64,000 bases of DNA from Siderastrea siderea. Its lineage: Eukaryota; Cnidaria; Anthozoa; Scleractinia; Rhizangiidae. Positions 49,701 to 61,700 of this stretch are shown one piece after another. The notes under the pieces are model-generated. The model was not told the origin of the DNA, did no database searches, and saw only the letters and a list, made by a program, of their open reading frames with translations. The position numbers and the translations under genes were made by a program. The stretch is from positions 11,832,579-11,896,578 of the forward strand of contig OZ034971.1 of the NCBI GenBank assembly GCA_964030785.1, given 5' to 3'. The number at the start of each line of letters is the position of its first letter. Position 1 is the first letter of the stretch.

Positions 49701-52700
49701 CCAAGGTGACCCCGCGAGAGAAAATTGACTTTGAAGTTATCCATATTTTATTTAAAATAGACGCTTCATGTCAGTTCAAAACAACATGGCACCCGTTTTT
49801 AGCATATTTTTACGAGGTTTGACATACTTGAATACTTGAGAATTTTACCGCCCGGTTACTTGAAGAAGTGAATCAAAGTGAGATTTTTCAAATAGTATTC
49901 AAAATGTTACCGTGCTATGAGCAGTATTTTATTAATTAATTTTTGCAGTTATTGCTCGAACGTTGAGCGGAATCCGCCTTGCAGTACTCTCCCGTGATGA
50001 TGTCTGTTTTTTCCCATTTTATTTCTACCAAGACGAAAAGTGGAAATACGATAAAAAAATTTGTACACACGATTTTGTATCTTGACCTCAGATAAACACT
50101 AATCCCCACCTGGAGACGATCCGCAGCAGGTTGTTTGATTTGTTTATTTTCAGTTACATATGGCTTCAGAGTCTCTGCAAATTGCTGCAGTAATAAAAAC
50201 AAAATCAGCCAATACTGTGCTTTTCTGGTTGACCCTTTAAGCCCTCACAGTGACGGTAATGAAATTTCTCTTTACATCATTACTACTTGTTTAAACATTC
50301 AAGTAATGAGAATAAAGAAGTTGATCACCAAGGGTAAGACGTCTTGATATCTAGACAAATTCTCCTCGATAGTTCCATAAGAAATGTACGGAGAACAGTA
50401 AGGAGAATATGCAATTTCATATCAGGGCTTAAAGGGTCATTGATATAGACAGCAATACAAACACATGCATGTGTTTACTTTGGTCAGTAATAATTCATCA
50501 CCATCTGTACTTATATGCGCTAAGAGACCTCCAGTAAGGGTTCACAATTAATCAAATACAGGTGAATTTTAAAAGAAAGGAAGACAAACCTTGGCTTTTG
50601 GATTCCAGATCGAACTGGCATTTAGAAACATCAAGGCTCTTGTGGAGCGAGGAAAAACAGAACATGCAGACACTAATGATGCATCAATAAGCGCTAACCC
50701 GATGGCGCCTCAGGTTTATATCTTGAACCCGTGCCGCAGTAGACTGCGAGTAGTCTCTAATTTTGGCGATAGCGATCGTGGGGTGGGCGAAATACGCACA
50801 CGCGCACGCGAAATTTCGAGGGCGACGCGGAGCTCCCCTCATTTTTGGCGCCCCACTCGCGTCGCGTCTCCTCGAATTTCGCGCGCGCCCCACGATCGCT
50901 ATCGCCACAATTAGAGACTACTCGCAGTCTAGAGCGGCAAAAGTGCGAAGCAAGCACTGTTACTGCGGTGTCAATCCTGCCTCCGTAAAGGCCATTAAAA
51001 TCCTGTCAAACAAACTCTCACCATAGCATCCTCGTGGCTTTCCATGACATAATCGCGGCTTTGTCGCTCTGGATTGTAGTAATCAAACTTGAGATGAATG
51101 ACTGTATGATCATCTCCAGTCTTGTCCACAAACACTTCCTGTAAACAGCTTGTTTCCAACTGGGAAATCACCTGAAAACAGCAACACAAAATAACCAGAA
51201 ATAAATTTGCTACGCCCGCAGCTAGTAAAGAATTCTTTGAAAGACTTAAAAAGACTAAGAAATCCTAAACTTTAAGCCCAGGTCAAACGAAAACGACATT
51301 TGCCGATTGTTGACCAGAAGTTCAAACTGTTGTCCTCTTTTTATCTCAGAATTCAAAGCACTCTGGGCGATTCTGGCACGCTTTCCACTAAGAGTTTGAA
51401 ACTGCTCAAGATATCTAAAGGTATGTACGTATAAACTCCGGCTCTCATTTGACCTCGAAAACACATGCACTCTTACACATTCTCAAAGAAACTGAACTCT
51501 TGTCGGGTCTGTCTATTTCATGAGTTCGAGTTCGAGTTTCGAGTCCGAGTTTCGAGTTAAAATATCGAGTTACTACACTTGGTCAGCGATGATGCAACAT
51601 AACAACACGTGCTTTGGTCTCCAATCTAAAATGGCGGAAAGCCGCGGAAAAAATTATCTTCACTTGGATGGTCTTGCTTCTAACAAGGCCAATATTTGTG
51701 AGCGGTCCTTTTATTTAGGTCAGCGAGATCGGCGAAAAAGAACATGGAAATCTTCCATTTGTTCCTCGGTGAGTTGTTCCTGAATAATAAACAAATTTCC
51801 TTTAATGCTTTCAGCGGCTACTGCGCAGGGTTTCACTGCTTTATTTCTGTCTTTTGTTACCAAGGACTTACGCGGATGTAGTGAAAGTCAAGCCGCAGAT
51901 AGTGGTTTTAAGCGATTCAGATGAAGACAATCATGAAGGCGGTGATGCGCCATGTCGCCCAGTACAGCACGACATGTTCAGAGTACACAGTACAGCAAAT
52001 GATGCCACAGTTGGGAGCGTGAAGCAACTAAGTATTGCCCCCCCCCCCCCCCCCTCCCGGTCTCGAAGGCCCCGAAAGCTTTCGGCCTTGAAAAGCCATT
52101 CATAAAAATATGAACCACTCATTGTAAAAACTGTTATTCCAGCTTGTATTTAAGATAAGGAATACTTAACTTATGACAAAGTTTCATGCTTAGAAACTTC
52201 TTTGTTTACACAGATACAGTGTGAATTATCGTGCTCGAAATCGACCTGAAAAGTTTCGGAACTTTTGAGAAACACATGCCTGGTCGGAGAGAGACAATGT
52301 AGAGTAAAGTTTCTTATCTCCAGAAACAGCACAATGACAGGGACCAGGTTTCGAACCACCAACCTTCAGATCTGAATTCCAACGTGCTAACTACTACCAC
52401 TACACCACTAGCCCCTCCCCCCCCCCCCCCAACACTTGAACAAGTACTTAGGGCAAACGGTCAGGGAAACCTTATAGAAGGTTGGGGGTAACCCTGTGAT
52501 CAACTAGCGTTCCATCCACGGGAGAGTAGCCACTTCATACTGTGCTATCAAAGATGAGTGAAACCTTGACAAGTACGTTTACTCACCTTTCCAGTGAAGT
52601 TCTTCTCCACAACAAAGTCATCCTTGACTGTCACAAACAACGGCACTGCTGTTCCGTCATCATCCTCGGGTGTGGCCAACAGAGTTACCAGAAAATGCTG

Positions 52701-55700
52701 AGCCTCAGAAAAATCTGTTCGGAAAAACACGTTAAGTATTCAACAGACATTTATTAGTTGAGTGGGAGCACTGTGGTTCAGCTTTCGTTGGTTCAAGTCC
52801 TGCAGTGCATTTCTCGAAAAGCCGTTTGGTAAAAATATGGACCTCTCATTCTACAAATGTTTAATGGACATCAGAAATGTTTAACTTACAGCACAGTGTG
52901 AGTTCAGAATAGTGCCCAAAATCGGCCCAAAAAGTTTCGGGGCTTTCAAAAAAAGCACACCTGTGTTTTCATCCTTATGCTGTGTTTTAGCAAAGAAACA
53001 ATGCTTGACATTCGTCTGCTTTAAGCAGACGAATATTATTGCCGGGCTGCCTGTTGCGAGACTGGTTGAATCAATACTCTCCGTTTTTTCTTTTGTTTGC
53101 ATATTAACTTGCCCAAGCCATCTGGTTTTCGCTCAGCCAACATAGCACTCGACGCAGTTCTGGTTTCACAGGACATCCAGTGTTAGCACTCTCCGTAAAC
53201 TTCCAGTTTTCCCCTATGTAATTAATGTTATGCCAGATCTGTATGTTTCAAAGGCATGCTACTTCAGTTGTGGGATCTTTTTTGTGGCCTAAATTGAATA
53301 CGTGCGTGATGGCCCAATTGAAACGCTTTCTTGTACACATTACCGCTGAGCCGTCAAATAAACCTCATAAAATGCTGGGGCTAAATTACACTCCAAAGGG
53401 CAACCATCCCATGCAGTTGGGTGTTCTGAGTAATGCTTACTGCACATGTATGCTAACAGTCCAGAGTTGAGTTCTGGTCTGATTGAGAAAGAAAATTACA
53501 ACTGACATTTGCTTTTTACTGTCAGCTTACCCTCATCTGAAATTATGCTGATACTACTTGTACGACTGGTAATTTCCGTCTTATCTTCTGTGAAACTTGG
53601 TACAGACTCTGTGCGAACAACACTTGGTGCTGTGAAGTAACACATGCATGTATTAGATATATTAAACCTCTAATTAAACAATAGAGTTCTTCTGTCAAAG
53701 GCACTATCGTGTGACAGGTTGCCCGAGGAGATTTGATGTTCACAGCAAATATCAGCTCGTGAACGTCGTTCGAGGGCTTATATGAAGTATGAACATCGAA
53801 TTTCCGAGGGAACCTACCACACATAGGGCCTGAGACAGAAGGATTCTACTGTTTTATTGTACAACGCTAAATTTTGAGCGAAAATTGACAAGACGGGCAC
53901 TAAGCGCTGATAGGTGCCCGCTGAGAAGACACTATCGCGTCACGTGATCGATTTCGACCAATGGGAGCATGCCAAAGTTTAGTGATGTACTATAATCCTC
54001 AACAGTTTATACTCCCCCAAACCCAAAGAATTAACTGACCTTGATCCAATCCAGATTCAGCAGAAACAGACGGATTAACATCAACTTCATCTGGTACCAC
54101 TTGAGAAATGGACGGTAACCAACCTAGCAAGAAAATTACATGTAAAGCAGTAAATCAAAGGAAACCATCTCCTTTATGACTGAGTCTCAACAGTTGGTTT
54201 TCTCAGTCCATCAAAAAGTCATCATTTGGCCAACCCATTAGCTTTAAAATCTTCCTTACGGAAAACCTGAGTACATGTAAATTGGTGTTCCTTGGAACAT
54301 ATGCTGGGAAAGTCAACATACCGATTACCGAAAACATGTCAAATATCTAAGAAAATTGAACACTAGTGAATGACAGAGTTCAGTAAATAGTATCTTCATT
54401 ATTTTATGCGCGAAAAGAGAGGACGGGAAGTGGGAGATCCCTAGGTTGTAGGAAGCAGTAGCAATAGAAAAAAATCTCAACAATCTCGTGTCACGTTTTG
54501 CAATTGAAAACGCGCAAAGAGACGGGAGTCAATGAAAAAGGGGTGGCAAGTGGGAAAAAGGTGTGGGAAGTAGGAAAAAAGGGGTATGGGGAGCGGGTCC
54601 GGGAAAAAGCGGTATGAGAGGCGGAAATGCGGACTTTCCTCGCCATAAATTAGTGCTTGACACACGGTAAATTCGAAATTGCATCTTTATATAGTTTTCT
54701 TGAGTGGCAGACATCGACAAAACAGGTAAGGTAACGCAATTCGAACACCTTTTCGTTCTCAACCTTTTCAAAAACATTATTGCGTGATTAGCGCGCACAC
54801 AAAAACACCACTACAAAAACAAACTGTTGAAACAAATGAAAAAAAAATGCTTTAATCCTCGTCTTACCTTGTTAGCTTTTCGACAGTTGAATATCGCTTT
54901 CCTTTACCTTTTAAACTACAATGTTGTTTACAGTTCTGGGCGCTCTTTGAAGAGAAAATTTGACTTTTGTGTTTTTTAAAAACGAGAGGAGCCTAACAAA
55001 AACGGCGCGAAATTTTCAACCAATCACTGGCTCGCTTTAAAGACGTCAATACTTAGTTATAGTGACGTCTCAAAAGCAATCGAAAGAAACTGAGAATCGT
55101 GATACTCACTTAAATATACTCTCTGATGACTGTAGTATGTACCTTTTTCCACGCATAAACAATACCGACACTTAGTCTACTAGCTGCACTGATTCATACA
55201 CGGTACCTTCTCCACCCAACTGCCTTAGCTTCTTAAGTTGTTCCACATCATCAGCGTGTTCCAGTAACTGTTCTGTTGGTGCTGAGTAAATACAAACCAT
55301 GTTAGAATGATAATCAGTTCTGCATTTCACTTAGTAAGTCAGCAACTCAAAATATGCGACAGTGTGTCAATAATTATTGATCCTTGGTCTTTAGGTTACC
55401 TGATGACTGTGTGCTTGACGATTTAAAATGCACTGTACACCGTACTTGTATTGTTTTAATTCTGATACACTCACTTGTAATGCGCTTGTCTCCAACCTCA
55501 GCGTGTCAATTTCACTCGCACTCTCAGAATATTTGCGTGTACTTTTTTTACACGCATGTTCTGTGCGTGTAAAATTGCGTGCAATGTGGCTTCCTTACAC
55601 GCATGAAATGCACATGTAATGCTGCAATACCCGTGGTCGGTACTGTACAATAACAGGGGTCCAGGGGCCCGTTTCTCGAAAGGCCCGATAACTTTTCGGG

Positions 55701-58700
55701 CCCGAAAACTATTTTAGGTGCACAATATTCTCAAATAGTTATACAGTTGTTATTGATTTTGAAAGCTAAATTTTAATCTTATAGTCAAAATACTCAGCGC
55801 GTTCCCCTCATTATTTAGGAATGTTTTTCATTACTCGCGAACGGATTGCATTATTGGAATCAAAATTCCATTTTCAAATTGAAGATTGAAATCTTCCAAC
55901 GGTAGACTCATTCGAAATAACGAATGTTGATTGGGTTGTTACTTCCATAAACCAGAAGTTCACACGCGAAATACAAAGCCGTTGGCGGCTGTTGGTTTCA
56001 ATCGGTTCGACATGACAGGGAATTATTCTCAATTTTCAGGAACATTTCTTGTACATTTACAGCAGACTTGTTTTTAAGAAATTATTCTTCACGGTTTTAT
56101 AGCAACAGGCTGCTTCTTCACTTTTAAAAGTATTTGCGATTAATATTTTGTTGAGCGAACACAAATGAAGTCAAATAGGTCAAGCCGCCAACAGTCTGCT
56201 ACTTGCACGCGAACATTCGCCTCGTGTCAACAACAAACCAATCAGCATTCCTTATTTGGAACAAGGCTTCCGTTGTAACGTTACAATATTCAATTTGAAA
56301 GTGGAATTTTGATTCCAATAACGCAATCCGTTCCCGATCAATGAAAGTCATTCCCCAATAATAAACAGAACGCGCTGAGTATTTTGACTATAATAATCTC
56401 GTGAAGCATATGGCTAACTTTGCCCCAATAATTACCATCAGCTGACAAATAAATGATCTCGAAAAAAATACTTAACGGGCCCAAAAAGTTATTGGGACTT
56501 TCGAATCGCACCCCTCGAGAAACGGGCCCCCCAGGGGTCCGTTTCTCGAAAGTCCCGGGTAACTTTTCGGGCCCGTAGCCGATATTTTAAAATCAAAATT
56601 TATAGAATGGTGATTTAGCTTTTAGCCCGCAAACCAGCTCGACTTGTTTCGCCAAGATACACTTTAGGGCTTAGCTTTAAAAACCTACAAAATTTTGAAT
56701 CTTTACGGTAAACCTCGTGGTCATAAAATGGTTTTCCGGGCCCGAAAAGTTACCGGGATTTTCGAGAAACGGGGTCCCAGGCCTCGAAATCCATCCATGC
56801 AGGGGGATAAACAGAAGGATAAAATCAGGTGAATTATTTGACTAGAATTACAGCCACCCCGTTTTCACATTTAAGATGATAAGAAAAGCAGATGTTAGCA
56901 AGTACAGATGAAAACGCTGCCTTACTTGCACATGACGTAGTTGTCAGCTGGTCTTCTGAGGGAGTCGCTTCACTCTCTTCATCAAAATCAATCTCTCTTG
57001 CCACCAGTTGTTTGCCCTTCTTACCTTTTCGCTACAAAAACAGTTTTACAGTGTCATTACTTTAGCTTGTACATAGTAAGACTGCTTTTATAGCAGAGCT
57101 CCAAATTTCAAGTGAATGGGTTGGCACAAGTGACGTACAAGTGAAAGTTAAGGCTGGTTTCCATGTGATCGCTACCATCATTGCGATCGCAAAGAAAAAC
57201 ATTCAGCGATTGTTGCGATCACGTGGAAACCACTTTTTAGCGATCATAGCGATCATAGCAATCACAGCAATTTCATGGAAACCAGCCTATATGGAAACTG
57301 CTTAGCGATCAAAGTCGCAATGACCGTTCAACATTTTTGGTAGCGATCGTAGTGATCATATGGAAACCAGCCTTTACAATAAAAATATTTAAAAATAAAA
57401 TACTCCAAAGTTATCAGATTTCACGTGGGACAATAGAATTTTCCTTTTAGGTTGAATGATCCAGTTGTACTTTATATTCCTTGTATGATTGTGGTGCAAA
57501 TAATGTGATTTTGATGTACGACACTGAAACTCGAGAATAAGAAAAGGGATTTCCTAGCAAGAACCAAAAGTTTTAGGAAAAAATATATCCTAAGTGTCTT
57601 TTCAGATGTAACATTTGCATCAGCCAAAGGCTGGAAGTGTTCTGACTAGGACATTCTTTCTTGGGCACAAAAAGGCAACGTTTTTTCAGGGAAAAGACCA
57701 AAGTTACTTAGGACGTTCTTGTCGCAGCCCTTCAATTGAAGTTTATGTGAACACAGAATAAAAGAATATACTAAGGAACTTGGACAAATTTCATATACTG
57801 ATGACAGACACAATTTGTTTATTGACTGATTGTGACCTTATGTTTTCTTGGCTTCCTGGGTGTTACATCTGATTCTTCTTGAGACTCTGAAGACTCCATT
57901 AAATCTTCTGCTACTTGTCTGACTGCTCTGACGCGGGGGTGAGGTACAGATGTTTCAGGAATGTATGCTAACATGGACACTGGATGCACATTTCTTCCAA
58001 GAAGCTACAGGAGAAAACAGCAGCATCAGCACTGTAACTGTCAAACCTCCCTGAGTGTTAAAGTCTATTAAGCAGCAAGTTAACTAAGATACCCAAACTT
58101 TCCCTGTGGGTCAAAGCACAAATCATGGTTTTTCTTTCTAGCTGTAACTTACAATTTGCTCTTCTGCATCCAGAGGTTTACCATCAATTTGTATCTGTCA
58201 AAAAAGAGACCACAGAATACAGTCAGACCTCGATTTCCCACAGTTTTTGATTACCTGGACTTTTCTCAGTGGTCCTGCACTCTTCCTTAACATTTATAGG
58301 TCACAGTTCAAACAACTTTGAGTGGAAACATATTAATTCTGAAACATATTTTTAAAATTTCATCAAGTTTAACAAACTAAGAAAATAATACAGTGACTGT
58401 ATTACTTTCTTTCCGTTGATGGAGGCTCACATATAGATACTGGGACTTCCATTAGCACAGAATTTGGCTATTTCTAAATTTTCTTTTTTTTCTTACACTG
58501 TTAATGTTACTAACTTGTAGTAAATGTTACTAACTTGTTTCAGATTTTCAAATTAATTATTGGTAATGAGAATCCATATGAAACATGCTGGGTTCCATTT
58601 GATAAAATATCACTTAATGGTTAGTCATGGAAGACTTTTACTAACAATGGGGGGGGGGCACTCCCTCATTTGGCCTAAATGGGTATGTGCTGCCCAGCAG

Positions 58701-61700
58701 GGTATGGTTTTCAGGGTCTTGGGTCTTAAACAGGGTATACAATTTCACTATTTAGCATCTTGAACAGAACGTCTTTCTGGACCAGAAGCCTTGAACAGGG
58801 CATAAACGTTTGCGGTGCATGCTCTACATGTGGCACCAACAATTTTTTTAAAATCTAATTCTTTGATGTCATTTATAAAAAATACTTTCTGAAATAATTT
58901 TTTCTGTTTATGAAAAAAGGTCTCTTGTCCTAAACAGGGTAGCGAAATGAATGGATTTGGTCTTAAACAGGGTCAGGGTTTGAAGGCCTTGGAGGTACAC
59001 CCCCACCCAAACTCCCCTTAAGTGCCCCCACCCCCCCCCCCCTTACCAGTCAACTATAAATAACTATATTCTTAACCATGGAATTCCATTGACTTACAGG
59101 TTCCACACGTGGCACAGGATACAAACAAGCAATTGTGGCACGACGGTAGTAAGGACAAAAAACAACAGGATTCCCTTCAAGGTTTAACTGTTAGGGAAAC
59201 AAAATCATTTTTTTTTCAAGGCATTGTTATGGAGAAACATAAAATTTCCTGGTGCAAAAATGGTAATTTCTACAGCCAAAACCTGCCTTACAACTGTTAA
59301 TGCAACCACCATTTCTTGGCATGACGGTTAGCCTATGCAATGTGCACCTCCTACTTGTTGTGATGGAGGTGTGGGGGGGGTGCTAGGTGATGCAGCTCTC
59401 TGGGGGGTGGTCTGATGGCAAGCTATACCAATGTTTAATGAAGATGGTAAGTTAAGCATTTCCTGTATTCACAACTTCTTACGAAGGGAGGGGTCCAAAC
59501 TCTTTAACTTTCTCTCCCCAATTATCACCTGGATGTTGCAAAGGTAGAGCAAAAAATTATGTCTGTATGGGTTAGGACAAATATTGGATTAGGTTTAGCC
59601 ACAGTGTAACATTGAATTGGCATCTTAGCAAAATGTGTGGCCCAAGAAAATATCCATACCCCTTCCATCCCCACCCCTCTGGAAATTCCACTTTTAATTA
59701 GCTTCACATTTTCATGTTAAGACTGACCTTTGAGAGTCCCTCCCCCTTGAAATTACCTATGACCTTACGTGGGGGAGGTCTGGGCATTTTCTGCAACCAC
59801 ACAATATGTGATCTCTTGGTAAAAACGCACACCAGTGGATATCCGTTGCCTGCCATTCATCAGCCATTCAAGAACAGGAGAAGACCGTTTGAATGGCTGC
59901 TACCATCTGTTGCAAAAATCTTCAGCCGTTCAAATGGCTCAATACAAATATTCAGCCATTAAAGTTCCTACATTGTGCTTTTTTTTAGTTATTTCACCCA
60001 TGCTTGGATGTGTTTCATTCTGGGACTTTCCATTCAACAATAATTTACAAAATGTCACTTACCGATATCAGGTCATGTAAATAAGCCAGAGGGGTTAATT
60101 CTGATAAACAAGCTATACAGTTGAAGGACAGATCAAGGATACGTAATCTGTTGAAAACCTGAATACCTAAATGTGACAATCAAAATACTATGATTAGAAG
60201 AGAACATTGATGATGGTTAACAAATTTCTGGACAAACAGCAGACCTGTGAAGAGGGTAACTGCCAGTCAGATTTTGTTACAGTTAACCATATCCATACAA
60301 ACACTGTCATAGCTAACACAGAATGTAGACTTGAGTGCTGGTATAACAATGTAAGCTTGTTGCCATTAAAACCAGCAAATTAACTGCACCTTTTACCAGA
60401 AAATGTTCAAAAACTTAATTTCAATCGGCAGTGTGGTCTATTTGCTCAAACATGCTGTTTTCACATGTGTTCCTTTATCGTAATTGTTTAGAAAAATCTT
60501 GAAGAGATAGAACTACTCGACGAGGCAACTGTACTTTTGCGCATATTTATTTGTAGCAAACAAACTCACAAGAAATAAACATGTCCTATTCTACGAGTTT
60601 TCACACGTGTTAAATAATGAATCATTCCACATGCATTCACAAGGAAAATGATTACGTTCTAGAATGTTCCATATTCACACTATAACAATGCGAGTTCATT
60701 AACAATCGAGAAAGAAAAGACAGTCTCATATTACAACACATACAGAGAGGGTGTATTAATTTTCTTCCAACAAAAACTTTCAATCTCACAATTTCTAGGC
60801 ACAAATTCTTTGTTTTTTGTCTTTGTTTGAATGTGCTTTCTTTTGTTGTTGTTGAAAGCCTGGTTACTAAACTTCAAAGGTTCGTAGCCATAACATGCTT
60901 GTTGACATTTTAAATTTCACTGAAAGTTGACATCTCTGTGATCAGCAAAGGAACGCCAGTAATATAAGTACTCTACAGCTAGCGAGATATCATGCATGTT
61001 TAATATTCTAAACTTACACACAGAACATACAATTTTACAATGAGCTGAATCGACCACTTTAGAAGAGCAGGAGACTGAAAACAGGTTGTTGAAATCAATT
61101 GATTGATGGAAACTACATGATTGTTTGCTATCTTGTGAAGTACCTCTAAAAAGCTACTCCTGTCAAGCTTGGAACTAACCCAGTGAACGGCTCTTATCAC
61201 AATTAGCAGAATTTATAAGTATGCTTAGGGGGGCCAAGTTTTTTTAATGAGGCATTAGAATGCATAAAAAATTATTTAGAAAACTCACAGTTCAATGACT
61301 TTTCATCCAAAACCCCTCAAATTTGCCACATCTGCCAAATCTCATATGCTCTTCGATGGAATGCTTCTTTAATTTGTGACTTACTGATTTTATTTGCAAT
61401 GTTATTTTTTAATTGGTCCCTGCCTGTACATGTACTTGTTTTTAACCTTTTAAGCCCCAAAAGTGATCAGTATCAAATTTCTCCTTGTAATAATAATGCT
61501 TAATTAATCAGACAGGTAATGAGAATTGAAGACATGATCAACAAAGATGAATTCTTTCCAAGTTCTAACAACTTCCCCCCACTACTGATATAATAATTCT
61601 ATTGGGATAAGAAAGGAGAATTTGTAGTTTGATATTGGGAATGAGAGGCACATGACCAACACAATGAGAGTTCAAGCGCAGGCAAGCAAAATCATAAATA

